From Azotobacter bryophylli (GTDB lineage Bacteria; Pseudomonadota; Gammaproteobacteria; Pseudomonadales; Pseudomonadaceae): 64,000 nt of DNA. The stretch covers positions 186,001 through 250,000 of the forward strand of contig NZ_JBHRSJ010000016.1 in the NCBI RefSeq assembly GCF_042643485.1, in the 5' to 3' direction. How positions within the stretch are numbered: position 1 is the first letter of the stretch; each line of letters begins with the position of its first letter. The notes beneath the pieces were generated by a model. The model did no database searches, had not been told where the DNA came from, and saw only the letters and a program-made list of their open reading frames with translations. The translations under genes were made by a program, and so were the position numbers. Positions 1 to 8,832 of the stretch are shown here, piece after piece.

Positions 1-505
1 CGTTGTCCGCGCCGATGCCGATATCGCAGTCCTCCGGGGAAATGTTGAAGTCGCCCATCAGCGCCAGCTCCTGGTCGGGGGCGAAGCGGGTCTCCAGCAG
101 GGCCTGCAGGTCGGCGTAGAAGCGGGTCTTGGCCGGGAACTTCACCGGGTGGACGCGGCTCTCGCCCTGCGGGAAGTAGCCGTTCATCACGGTGATCTGC
201 CGACCGTCCGCGTCGGCGAAGGTGCCCCAGATGAAGCGCTTCTGCGATTCCTCGCCATCGTCGGGAAAGCCTTTTTCCAAGGCCAGGGGCGGCTGGCGGG
301 AGAGCAGGGCGACGCCGTAATGGCCTTTCTGCCCGTGGTAGTGCACGTGATAGCCGAGCGCCTCGATTTCCGCCCGGGGAAACTGCTCGTCGGCGACCTT
401 GGTTTCCTGCAGGCCGATCACGTCCGGTCGATGCTTTTCGATCAGCGCCGCCAGTTGGTGCGGGCGGGCGCGCAGGCCGTTGATATTGAAGGAGACGATC
501 TTCAT
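1..505 (-). CDS. xthA: Exodeoxyribonuclease III, C-terminus cut by window edge
   Basis: The protein starts MKIVSFNINGLRARPHQLAA on the minus strand, the typical N-terminus of XthA-type exonuclease III. The family repairs abasic sites and trims 3' ends during base excision repair in the cytoplasm. About 168 codons are visible and the frame is still open at base 1, so roughly the last third of a usual 260-270 residue enzyme lies outside. The metal-binding N and E of the early strands (FNINGLR and GLQETK) and the later MGDFNISPED segment are all visible. The gene is divergent from the acetyltransferase at 680. The order xthA, GNAT, tamA, tamB is what I remember from P. aeruginosa. Confidence 0.93.
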   Translation of the reverse strand, partial: MKIVSFNINGLRARPHQLAALIEKHRPDVIGLQETKVADEQFPRAEIEALGYHVHYHGQKGHYGVALLSRQPPLALEKGFPDDGEESQKRFIWGTFADADGRQITVMNGYFPQGESRVHPVKFPAKTRFYADLQALLETRFAPDQELALMGDFNISPEDCDIGIGADN

Positions 506-679
506 GGGCAGCCGGTCCGAAGAAAAGCGGCCATGCTAGCCGATTGCCGGGAGGGGCGGCCAGTCAACTGGCTAGGGACCGGGGGCGGTGCTAAGTTCCT
601 TAAGATGCGAACCGGGACGTTCAACGGCGCACGCGCTGCTTTCCGGCCATCTGGAATGGAAAATCGAGAGGTCACGACT

Positions 680-1321
680 ATGCCTGCACCTGCTGAAATC
701 CGGGTTCTCGACGACAGTTACATCCGCGAGGCACGCTCGCTGCTGTACCACGCCTATCGCAACGTGCCCACCTTCGCCTATCTGTTCGAAGCCGAGCGCC
801 CCGGCTACGAGCAGCGCATCCGGGCGACCGTGCGCGAACTGCTCCAGCAGCATTTCGCCGACGAGCTGCCGGCGCTGGGCCTCATGCTGGGGGAGCGGCT
901 GATCGGCCTGGCGCTGATCTCGCCGCCGCAACGCCGCCTGGAAATCACCGAAAGCTGGGGCTGGCGCATGCGCATGCTGCTGACCGCCGGCTTCCGCTGC
1001 ACCCGCCGTTATCTCGACTACCACGAAGCGGTGATGGGCTGCCTGCCGCCGGGGGCCTACCACGTGCTGCCCCTGATCGGTGTGCACCCGGAGTTCCAGA
1101 GGCAGCGCTACGGCGATCAGCTGCTCGAGGCGCTGCACAACTGGTGTGCCGACGACCCCAATTCCAAGGGCGTGGTGGTGAATACCGGCAACCCCCAGTA
1201 TCTGGATTTCTTCCGCCGTCACGGCTACGAGGACGTGGGGCAGATCCAGGTCGGTCCGGTGACCGAGCACGTGTTCTTCCATCCCCAACCCCTGCGGGCG
1301 GTCAAGAAGGCGAGCGCCTGA
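680..1321 (+). CDS. GNAT-family N-acetyltransferase
   Basis: This is a 213-residue protein with the GNAT fold signature. The segment around residues 132-150 (LIGVHPEFQRQRYGDQLL) is motif A, which binds the pyrophosphate of acetyl-CoA, and a C-terminal FFRRHGYEDVG segment is typical of motif B. The acceptor substrate cannot be read from the sequence. I chose the ATG at 680 because it follows a GAGAGG ribosome site at a good distance. The same frame stays open further upstream to base 149, but that part lies over the divergent xthA gene and its leader and is unlikely to be translated. Confidence 0.85.
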   Translation: MPAPAEIRVLDDSYIREARSLLYHAYRNVPTFAYLFEAERPGYEQRIRATVRELLQQHFADELPALGLMLGERLIGLALISPPQRRLEITESWGWRMRMLLTAGFRCTRRYLDYHEAVMGCLPPGAYHVLPLIGVHPEFQRQRYGDQLLEALHNWCADDPNSKGVVVNTGNPQYLDFFRRHGYEDVGQIQVGPVTEHVFFHPQPLRAVKKASA

Positions 1322-1411
1322 GCCGAGCGGAGCGGACCGCTTGGCTGTCCCCGCCGATCGTCCGATGCTAGGCTCTAGGGCCAGCAGGAACACGGCCAAG
1401 CACGCCTTTAC

Positions 1412-3130
1412 ATGAAGTTTTCGCCACGCCCCTGGCTGTTGTCGCTTCTTCTCCTGCCTGGCGCCGCCCTGGCCGAAGCCGGACTGGACGTACAGGTGGA
1501 ACCGGGCAATGGCGCCCTGAAAAGCAACATCGAAAGCCACATCGGATCGCTGGAAGATCGCGACGAGCAAGCCCTGCGCCGCTTCCGTACGGCCGCCGAG
1601 GCCCAGGCGCGCAGCGCCGCCGAAGCCCTCGGTTATTACCAGGCCCAGATCGGCAGCGAAGTCCGGCGCGACCCGCTGCGCCTGATCCTCCGAGTGGTGC
1701 CCGGGGAGCCGGTGCGCCTGCGCCATGTGGTCATCCGCATCGAGGGGCCGGGGGCCGGGGACAAGGCCTTCCGCCTGCCGCAGAGCCCCGAGCTTAAGCC
1801 GGGCGTCAGGCTCGATCACGGCCACTACGAGGACGCCAAGAAGCTGATCGAGAGTCGGGCCTCGCGCTACGGCTTCTTCGCCGGGCGCTTCACCCGCCAC
1901 AGCCTGCAGATCGACCCGGCGGCGGGGATCGCCGACATCGAGCTGGTCTACGACACCGGCCCGCGCTATCTCCTGGGGCCGGTGACCTTCAGCGGCGATA
2001 CGACTCTGGAAGACAAACTGCTGCGGCGGATGGTGCCTTTCGGCCTGGACACCCCCTACGATTCCGATCTCATCGCCAAGCTGCAGAAGAACCTGCAGGA
2101 AAGCGGCTATTTCGAGAGCGTGCGCGTCGATTCCAGCCCGGGCAACGCGCGCGGCGAGCGGCTGCCGGTCAACGTCCGGCTGGCGATGCGCAAGCCGCGC
2201 AGCTTCGGCGTCGGAGTCGGCTTCTCCACCGACTACGGTCCGCGCGGGCGGGCCAACTGGACCCGGCACTGGTTCAACCCGAAGGGGCACAGCTACGGGG
2301 CCGAGGCGGAGGTTTCGGCGCCCCAGACCAACGCCGGCCTGTGGTACGACATCCCCCTCAACCCGCCGACCACTGACAAGCTGCGCATCGTCGGTGGCTA
2401 CCAGTACCAGCAGTTGGCCAATACCGACAGCCTGAGCAACCTGGTCACGTTCGGGCCGGAGTGGCACAGCAAGCTGCCCAGCGGCTGGCAGCGGGTGGTC
2501 TCGCTGAAATGGCAGCGCGAGGAGTATCGCCTGGGCGACGACAGCGGCCTGAGCAGCTTCCTGCTGCCGGGGGTGACCTATTCCTACCTGCGCAGCGATC
2601 ACCCGCTCGATCCGAGCCGGGGATACCGCCTGCAGTTCGAAGTGTCCGCGGCCAAGGGCGGCCTGCTCTCGGACGCCGACCTGGTGCACGGCTTCGCCCT
2701 GCTCAAGGGGCTCACCACCGTCGCCGACAAGCACCGCCTGCTCGGCCGGATGCAGTTCGGCGGCAACTTCACCGACCAGTACACCCAGGTGCCGCCCTCG
2801 CTGCGCTTCTTCGCCGGCGGCGACCAGAGCGTGCGCGGCTACGACTACCAGACGCTGTCGCCGACCAATTCCAGGGGCGACCACATCGGCGGGCGCTACA
2901 TGGCGGCGGGCAGCCTGGAGTACCAGTACGCGGTGCGGGAGAAATGGCGCGTGGCCACCTTCGTCGACGAGGGCAACTCCTTCAACTCCCTGAGCTCTCC
3001 GACCTTCAAGACCGGCGTGGGCGTCGGCGTGCGCTGGATCTCGCCGGTCGGCCCGCTGCGCCTCGACCTGGCCCATGCGGTGCAGGACGGCGGCTTCCGC
3101 GTGCACTTCTCCATGGGGCCGGATCTATGA
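1412..3130 (+). CDS. tamA: Outer-membrane assembly factor TamA (Omp85 family)
   Basis: A 572-residue precursor with a signal peptide (charged start, then a leucine-rich core ending ALA-EAG near residue 22). Periplasmic POTRA repeats fill roughly residues 25-260, and a 16-stranded beta-barrel of the Omp85 family fills the rest. The late RFFAGGDQSVRGYDYQ motif is the conserved L6-loop VRGY/F element of this family. TamA works with TamB to insert autotransporters and other outer-membrane proteins and in lipid transport. Its stop overlaps the start of tamB by ATGA, so the two are probably translationally coupled. The length is normal for TamA. Confidence 0.93.
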   Translation: MKFSPRPWLLSLLLLPGAALAEAGLDVQVEPGNGALKSNIESHIGSLEDRDEQALRRFRTAAEAQARSAAEALGYYQAQIGSEVRRDPLRLILRVVPGEPVRLRHVVIRIEGPGAGDKAFRLPQSPELKPGVRLDHGHYEDAKKLIESRASRYGFFAGRFTRHSLQIDPAAGIADIELVYDTGPRYLLGPVTFSGDTTLEDKLLRRMVPFGLDTPYDSDLIAKLQKNLQESGYFESVRVDSSPGNARGERLPVNVRLAMRKPRSFGVGVGFSTDYGPRGRANWTRHWFNPKGHSYGAEAEVSAPQTNAGLWYDIPLNPPTTDKLRIVGGYQYQQLANTDSLSNLVTFGPEWHSKLPSGWQRVVSLKWQREEYRLGDDSGLSSFLLPGVTYSYLRSDHPLDPSRGYRLQFEVSAAKGGLLSDADLVHGFALLKGLTTVADKHRLLGRMQFGGNFTDQYTQVPPSLRFFAGGDQSVRGYDYQTLSPTNSRGDHIGGRYMAAGSLEYQYAVREKWRVATFVDEGNSFNSLSSPTFKTGVGVGVRWISPVGPLRLDLAHAVQDGGFRVHFSMGPDL

Positions 3131-6100
3131 CTTATCTGCGTCGTACCCTGGCCGTCCTGTTCGCGCTCCTGCTGGCGCTGTTTCTCGCCGTGGCGGGCCT
3201 GCTGGGCACCGAGGCCGGCAGCCGCTGGCTGCTGGGCCGGATTGCGGGGCTGCAGGTGGAAGGCTTCGCCGGCCGGCTCGGCGGTTCCTGGCAAGCCGAG
3301 CGGCTGCTCTGGGAGCAGGGCGAGCGGCGCGCCGAGCTGTCCGCCGTGCAGTTCGCCTGGCGGCCGTCGTGCCTGCTGGGGATGACCCTCTGCGTGGACC
3401 GGCTGGCCAGCGGCCAGATCGTTCTACAGTTCCCGCCGGGCGGACAGCCGGCGACCACCGGCCCGCTGCGCCTGCCGCAGCTGAAGCTGCCGCTGCGGTT
3501 GCGTCTGGGCGAGGTGCAGGTCGGGCGTCTGCTGCTCAACGGCACGGAACAGTTGCAGAGCCTGCAGGCGGCGGCGAACTGGACCGGCGAGGGTATCGCC
3601 ATCGAATCCCTGGAGCTGCGCCGCCAGGGGCTGGCGCTGAGCCTTACGGGCAGCCTGCAACCGGCCGCCGACTGGCCGCTGGCGGCCCGCGGCGAGCTCG
3701 CCCTGGCGGCGCCGGGCGGTCAGCCGTGGCGGATCGCCCTGCAGGTCGACGGCGCCCTGCAGGGCACCCTGAACCTGCAGGCCGACAGCAGCGGCTTCTT
3801 CCCGGGACGGCTGGAGGGCAGCGTCGAGCCCCTGGCCGAGCGTCTGCCGGCGCGCTTTCGCCTGACCGCCGATGGCTTCAAGCCGATAGCCGGCCTGCCC
3901 GACACCCTGCGCCTAGACCGGCTGGAGCTGGTCGCCGCCGGCGATCTGCAGGACGGCTACGAGGTGCAGGGCACGGCCAGCCTGCCGGCCGAGGGCGGGG
4001 CCATGCCGCTGGCGCTGCTGGGCCGGCTGACCAAGCAGGACGCCGAGCTGTCCCGACTGGAGCTGGACGCCGGTAACGGCCAGCGCGTCGCCCTCGACGC
4101 CAAGCTCGACTGGCGCGAAGGACTGGCCGCCGAGGCCCGCCTCGACTGGCAGGACTTCCCCTGGCTGCGCCTGTATCCGGGCCTCGCCGAGCCGCCGGTG
4201 GCCCTGCGCCGGCTCGGCGCCGAGCTGTCCTACCGGGACGGCAATTACCTGGGCAACTTCGCCGCCGACCTGCACGGCCCGGCCGGGCCCTTCAGCCTGA
4301 GCAGCCCCCTGAGCGGCGATTTGCGCCAGGTGCATCTGCCGCAGCTGCAGCTGGTCGCCGGGCAGGGCAAGGCCGAAGGCCAGCTCAGCCTGAACTTCGC
4401 CGAGGGCCTCGCCTGGAACGCCAGCCTGCAGCTGAGCGACCTGAACCCCGCCTACTGGCGCTCCGAGCTGGTCGGCAACCTCGACGGCCCCTTGCGCAGC
4501 CGGGGAGAATTCCGCGCCGGCAGGCTCGAACTGGAGGCCACCGTCGAACTGGCCGGGCGGCTGCGCGGGCAACCGGCGCGCTTGCAGACCGAGGCAAAGG
4601 GAGCGGGGCAGGTCTGGGATCTTTCCCGGCTCGACCTGCGCCTGGGCGACAACCGCATCCAGGGCAGCGGCCGGCTGGATCGCGGACTCAAGGGCCAGCT
4701 GGTGCTCGCCATGCCGCGCCTGGGACAACTCTGGCCGGGTCTGCGCGGGCGGATCGACGGCGCCCTGGATCTGGCCGGTTCCCTGCAGGCCCCCGAGGGC
4801 GGCCTGGCGCTGGAGGCCCGCCAACTGGCCATGGGCGAGCGCAGCCTGGACGGCCTGACCCTCGCCGCCACGCTGGACGGCGCCCAGCGCGGTCGCCTGG
4901 AGCTGAACGGCAGCGGCATCCGCCTCGGCGCGACCCAGCTGGGCAACCTCAAGGCCGTGGGGCAGGGCGATCGCCGCGAGCAGCGCCTCGACCTCGGTCT
5001 GAGCGGCCCCGATCTGCAGTTGGCCCTCGGCCTCGACGGCCGGCTGGAGCAGGGAGCCAGCGGCTGGAGCTGGCGCGGGCGGCTCGGTAGCGGTTCGGTG
5101 CAGAGCGGCGGCCAGGACTGGCGCCTGCAGCAACCGGCGAGCCTGGAGCGGCTGGCCGACGGCAGCCTGAACCTCGGTGCGCACTGCTGGCGCTCCGCAG
5201 CCGCCAGCCTCTGCGCCGAGGATCGGCAGCGGCTGCTGCCGGAGCCGCACCTGAACATCCGTCTGCGCGACTTCCCGCTGGACAATCTGGCCGCCTTCTG
5301 GCCGCAGGACTTCGCCTGGCAGGGCCGGCTGAACGGCGATCTGCAGCTGGAACTGCCGAAGGCCGGCCCGCGCGGACGGATCTTCCTGGACGCCGGCAAT
5401 GGCGTGCTGCGCATCCGCGACCAGGGCCAGTGGCGGGACTTTCCCTACCGCCAGCTGCACCTGGAAAGCCTGCTGCAACCGGAGCGGGTCGACAGCCGCC
5501 TGGCGTTCGCCGGCGAGCGCCTGGGCGAGCTGAACCTGCGCGCGCAGATCGACCCGCGCCCGCAGGACCCGCCGCTGAGCGGCGAGTTCTCCCTGCGCGG
5601 CTTCGACCTGGCGGTGATCCGACCCTTCGCCGGGCCGGTGGAGGAGCTGCAGGGCCAGGTGAACGGCAACGGCACGCTGCGCGGCAGCCTACGCAAGCCG
5701 CAGATTAACGGCCGGATCGAGCTGCGCGACGGGCTGATCGCCGGAACCCGCCTGCCCATGCGCTTCGAGGCCCTCCAGCTGCAGGCGCTGATCGCCGGAG
5801 AGAGTCTGCAGCTGGACGGCGACTGGCGCAGCGGTGAGAAGGGGCGCGGCGAGCTGGACGGCACCCTCGACTGGCGCCAGGCCCCGGACCTGAACCTGGG
5901 CATCCGCGGCAACCGTCTGCCGGTCAGCGTCGAGCCCTATGCCGCGCTGGAGGTCGATCCCGACCTGCGCCTGCGGCTGGTCGGCAAGCAACTGGCCCTG
6001 AGCGGCAAGCTGCAGGTGCCGCGCGGGCGGATCCGCATCCGCGAACTGCCGCCGTCTTCGGTGAAGGTCTCCGAGGATGCCGTGGTGGCGGGGCGCGAGC

Positions 6101-6810
6101 CGGAGGCCGCGCAGCCCCTGACCATGCTGATGGACGTCAACGTCGAGGTCGGCCGCGACAAGCTGAGCTTCGAGGGCTTCGGCCTGAACGCCGAGCTGGC
6201 CGGGCAGCTGCACGTCGGCAACAACATGGACACCCGCGGCGAGCTGGATCTGAAGAACGGGCGTTACCGCGCCTATGGCCAGCGCCTGGACATCCGCCGG
6301 GCGCGCCTGCTGTTCGTCGGCGCGATCGACCAGCCCTATCTGGACGTCGAGGCGATCCGCAAGGTCGAGGACGTGACCGCCGGGCTGCGGGTCGGCGGCA
6401 GCGCCCTGCAGCCCCAGGTGGAGATCTTCTCCGAACCGGCCATGAGCCAGGAGCAGGCGCTGTCCTACCTGATCCTGGGACGGGCGCCGGGGGCCAACAA
6501 CGCCGACAGCAACACGCTCGCCCAGGCCGCCCTGAGCCTGGGCCTGGCCGGCAGCTCGCCGCTGACTGGCAGCCTGGCCGAGCGGCTCGGCATCAAGGAG
6601 TTCGAACTGGGCACCAAGGGCAGCGGCACCCAGACCAGCGTGGTGGCCAGCGGCAAGATCTCCGAGCGGCTGAGCCTGGTCTACGGGATGGGGGTGTTCG
6701 ATTCGCTGAGCTCCGTCGCCCTGCGCTACCAGTTGAGCCGGCGGCTGTACATCGAAGCGGCCAGCGGCGTGGCCAGCTCGCTGGATGTCTTCTACAAGCG
6801 GGATTTCTGA
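3127..6810 (+). CDS. tamB: Translocation and assembly module protein TamB
   Basis: This encodes 1227 residues beginning MTYLRRTLAVLFALLLALFL, an inner-membrane signal anchor near residues 7-28. A very long series of beta-rich repeats (AsmA/TamB-like periplasmic groove) follows, and the C-terminal TamB domain (former DUF490) covers about the last 350 residues. It bridges the inner membrane and TamA. The ATG at 3127 is chosen because it overlaps the tamA stop and opens with a membrane anchor. The frame stays open further upstream but only as an alternative reading of tamA. A hairpin terminator follows at 6829. Confidence 0.93.
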   Translation: MTYLRRTLAVLFALLLALFLAVAGLLGTEAGSRWLLGRIAGLQVEGFAGRLGGSWQAERLLWEQGERRAELSAVQFAWRPSCLLGMTLCVDRLASGQIVLQFPPGGQPATTGPLRLPQLKLPLRLRLGEVQVGRLLLNGTEQLQSLQAAANWTGEGIAIESLELRRQGLALSLTGSLQPAADWPLAARGELALAAPGGQPWRIALQVDGALQGTLNLQADSSGFFPGRLEGSVEPLAERLPARFRLTADGFKPIAGLPDTLRLDRLELVAAGDLQDGYEVQGTASLPAEGGAMPLALLGRLTKQDAELSRLELDAGNGQRVALDAKLDWREGLAAEARLDWQDFPWLRLYPGLAEPPVALRRLGAELSYRDGNYLGNFAADLHGPAGPFSLSSPLSGDLRQVHLPQLQLVAGQGKAEGQLSLNFAEGLAWNASLQLSDLNPAYWRSELVGNLDGPLRSRGEFRAGRLELEATVELAGRLRGQPARLQTEAKGAGQVWDLSRLDLRLGDNRIQGSGRLDRGLKGQLVLAMPRLGQLWPGLRGRIDGALDLAGSLQAPEGGLALEARQLAMGERSLDGLTLAATLDGAQRGRLELNGSGIRLGATQLGNLKAVGQGDRREQRLDLGLSGPDLQLALGLDGRLEQGASGWSWRGRLGSGSVQSGGQDWRLQQPASLERLADGSLNLGAHCWRSAAASLCAEDRQRLLPEPHLNIRLRDFPLDNLAAFWPQDFAWQGRLNGDLQLELPKAGPRGRIFLDAGNGVLRIRDQGQWRDFPYRQLHLESLLQPERVDSRLAFAGERLGELNLRAQIDPRPQDPPLSGEFSLRGFDLAVIRPFAGPVEELQGQVNGNGTLRGSLRKPQINGRIELRDGLIAGTRLPMRFEALQLQALIAGESLQLDGDWRSGEKGRGELDGTLDWRQAPDLNLGIRGNRLPVSVEPYAALEVDPDLRLRLVGKQLALSGKLQVPRGRIRIRELPPSSVKVSEDAVVAGREPEAAQPLTMLMDVNVEVGRDKLSFEGFGLNAELAGQLHVGNNMDTRGELDLKNGRYRAYGQRLDIRRARLLFVGAIDQPYLDVEAIRKVEDVTAGLRVGGSALQPQVEIFSEPAMSQEQALSYLILGRAPGANNADSNTLAQAALSLGLAGSSPLTGSLAERLGIKEFELGTKGSGTQTSVVASGKISERLSLVYGMGVFDSLSSVALRYQLSRRLYIEAASGVASSLDVFYKRDF

Positions 6811-6828
6811 TCGGGGCGGCGTCCGGCG

Positions 6829-6857
6829 AAAGTCCCACTGCCCAAGTGGGACTTTTT
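6829..6857 (+). terminator. Rho-independent terminator after tamB
   Basis: A perfect 11-base stem (AAAGTCCCACT pairing with AGTGGGACTTT) with a 5-base loop is followed directly by a run of T. It lies 19 bases after the tamB stop and 46 bases before tpx, so it ends the tamAB transcript and separates it from tpx. Confidence 0.85.
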
Positions 6858-6902
6858 GTGCCAGTCTTGGCGCCGCCAATTCCCAACCAGAAGGAAAATC
6901 CC

Positions 6903-7400
6903 ATGGCTCAAGTGACTCTGCGCGGCAACCCGATCCGGATCGAGGGCGAACTGCCCGCGGTCGGCCAGCAGGCTCCGGCCTTCAGCCTGGTCAACGCCCA
7001 GCTGGCCGACGTCGACCTCGCCAGCTTCGCCGGCAAGCGCAAGGTGCTGAACATCTTCCCGAGCATCGACACCCCGACCTGCGCCACCTCCGTGCGCAAG
7101 TTCAACGCCGAGGCGAGCAAGCTGGCCAATACCGTGGTGTTGTGCATCTCCGCCGACCTGCCGTTCGCCCAGAAGCGTTTCTGCGGCGCCGAAGGCCTGG
7201 AGAACGTGGTCACCCTGTCGACCCTGCGCGGCCGCGAGTTTCTTAAGGACTACGGCGTGGCCATCGCCGAGGGTCCGATGACCGGCCTGGCCGCCCGCGC
7301 CGTGGTGGTGCTGGACGAGAACGACAAGGTGCTGCACGCCGAGCTGGTCTCCGAGATCGCCCAGGAGCCGGACTACGCCGCGGCCTTGGCGGTGCTCTGA
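6903..7400 (+). CDS. tpx: Thiol peroxidase, peroxiredoxin family
   Basis: A 165-residue protein of normal Tpx length. It has the peroxidatic cysteine in the DTPTCATSVRKFN motif (Cys61 region) and the resolving cysteine in KRFCGAEG about 34 residues later. This is the atypical 2-Cys arrangement that forms an intramolecular disulfide and is recycled by thioredoxin. It reduces hydrogen peroxide and alkyl hydroperoxides in the cytoplasm or periplasm. A clear AGAAGGA ribosome site precedes the ATG. It appears to be monocistronic, with a terminator before it and a GC-rich hairpin after it. Confidence 0.95.
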   Translation: MAQVTLRGNPIRIEGELPAVGQQAPAFSLVNAQLADVDLASFAGKRKVLNIFPSIDTPTCATSVRKFNAEASKLANTVVLCISADLPFAQKRFCGAEGLENVVTLSTLRGREFLKDYGVAIAEGPMTGLAARAVVVLDENDKVLHAELVSEIAQEPDYAAALAVL

Positions 7401-7413
7401 GGCCATCTCTCCC

Positions 7414-7436
7414 CAGGGGCGGCTCGCTCGCCCCTG
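7414..7436 (+). terminator. GC-rich hairpin after tpx, possible terminator
   Basis: Perfect 8-base arms (CAGGGGCG and CGCCCCTG) surround a 7-base loop, 13 bases after the tpx stop. No T tract follows, so termination is plausible but not proven; it could also protect the 3' end of the tpx mRNA. Confidence 0.4.
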
Positions 7437-7572
7437 CGGTCCATCGATCTCCGGGCCCGGCCAGGGCCACGGCGCAAGCTCCTCCAGCGAAAGGTAAAAG
7501 ACCGGTAAAGGGGCTTTGCTTCGCGGACGCGAGTACTTATCGTTCTGCCTCCCTTCATCGCGATTTGCCGTT

Positions 7573-8832
7573 ATGTCCGAGCCGAGTCTGAATTTCTCCC
7601 CCCGCACAGCGCGCCGCTGGCTGTTCCTTGGGCTGGCGCTGGTCGCCGTGGCGCTCCTGGCCTGGTGGCTGTGGCCGGCAGCCGGCGCCAAGGCCCCGGG
7701 CGGCCCGCATGGCCCCGGCGGCCAGGGCGGAGGCGGTCCCCGCGGGCCCTTCGGCGACTTCGGCGGGCCGGTGCCCGTGCGCGTGGCCGAGGTGCGTCAG
7801 GGCGACTTTCCCGTCGAGCTGAAGGCCATCGGCACGGTCATCGCCTACAACACGGTCAACGTCAGGGCACGGGTCAGCGGTCAACTGGTCAAGGTGCTGT
7901 TCGACGAGGGCCAGCAGGTCAAGGCCGGCGACGTGCTGGCGGTGATCGATCCGCGCCCCTACGAGATCGCCCTGCAGCAGGCCGAGGGCACGCTGCTGCA
8001 GAACCGCGCCCAGCTGAAGAACGCCGAACTCGATCTGACGCGCTACGAGCGGCTGTTCGCCGAGGATTCCGTGGCCAAGCAGACCCTCGACACCCAGCGC
8101 GCCCTGGTGGCGCAGCTCGAGGGCACGGTCAAGTCCGACCAGGCGGCGGTCGGCGACGCCCGCCTGAACCTCGAATTCACCCAGGTCCGCGCGCCCATCG
8201 CCGGGCGTCTCGGCCTGCGCCAGGTGGACATCGGCAACCTGGTGACCAGCTCGGACACCACGCCGCTGGTGACCATCACCCAGACCCTGCCCATCGCGGT
8301 CAGCTTCACCCTGCCCGAGGGCGAACTGCCGCCGGTGCTGGAGCGCCTGCGCACCGGCCAGAGGCTCGCCGTCGAGGCCTGGGACCGCAGCGAGCGCGGC
8401 AAGCTGGCCGAGGGCATGCTGCAGAGCACCGACAACCAGATCGACCTGACCACCGGCACCCTGCGCCTCAAGGCGCGCTTCGAGAACGCCGCGCAGACGC
8501 TGTTCCCCAACCAGTTCGTCAACGTGCGCCTGCGCGTCGACACCCGCCAGCAGGCCACCCTGATTCCCTCGGCGGCGCTGCAGTACGGCGCCAGGGGCAC
8601 CTTCGTCTACGTGGTCGGCAATGACAGCAAGGTGCAGCAGCGCACCGTGGTGGTCGGCCCCAGCGACGGCCCGACCACCCTGATCGAGGACGGTCTCGCC
8701 CTCGGCGAGCGCCTGGTGCTGGAGGGCATCGACCGCCTGCGCGAAGGCTCCCAGGTGGAAGTCATCGACGGCAAGGCGGCCAGCGCCGAACCGGTCAAGC
8801 CGGCCCAGGCCCCGGCGAAGCCCAACGCATGA
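7573..8832 (+). CDS. muxA: RND efflux periplasmic adaptor MuxA/MdtA
   Basis: A 419-residue membrane-fusion protein. A membrane anchor (residues about 14-33) is followed by a glycine/proline-rich linker. The lipoyl/hairpin part comes next (GTVIAYNTVNVRARVSGQLV and the coiled-coil LLQNRAQLKNAELDLTRYE), and then beta-barrel and membrane-proximal domains. It links the inner-membrane RND pumps to the outer-membrane channel. It overlaps muxB by ATGA. The order adaptor, two RND pumps, outer-membrane factor matches MuxABC-OpmB of P. aeruginosa and MdtABC of E. coli. I prefer the ATG at 7573; an ATG or CTG-rich extension 19 codons upstream (7516) is less likely. Confidence 0.92.
   Translation: MSEPSLNFSPRTARRWLFLGLALVAVALLAWWLWPAAGAKAPGGPHGPGGQGGGGPRGPFGDFGGPVPVRVAEVRQGDFPVELKAIGTVIAYNTVNVRARVSGQLVKVLFDEGQQVKAGDVLAVIDPRPYEIALQQAEGTLLQNRAQLKNAELDLTRYERLFAEDSVAKQTLDTQRALVAQLEGTVKSDQAAVGDARLNLEFTQVRAPIAGRLGLRQVDIGNLVTSSDTTPLVTITQTLPIAVSFTLPEGELPPVLERLRTGQRLAVEAWDRSERGKLAEGMLQSTDNQIDLTTGTLRLKARFENAAQTLFPNQFVNVRLRVDTRQQATLIPSAALQYGARGTFVYVVGNDSKVQQRTVVVGPSDGPTTLIEDGLALGERLVLEGIDRLREGSQVEVIDGKAASAEPVKPAQAPAKPNA

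Noticed and set aside
149..679. N-terminal extension of the acetyltransferase gene
   Set aside because: The added part lies opposite xthA and its leader; the ATG at 680 has a proper ribosome site and gives a normal GNAT length.
572..3106. 844-codon open frame on the minus strand over the GNAT and tamA genes
   Set aside because: It is the GC-rich shadow of two well-supported plus-strand genes; its protein has low-complexity composition and no family features.
2461..3126. Upstream extension of tamB
   Set aside because: It overlaps tamA in another frame; the ATG at 3127 gives a membrane anchor and ATGA coupling.
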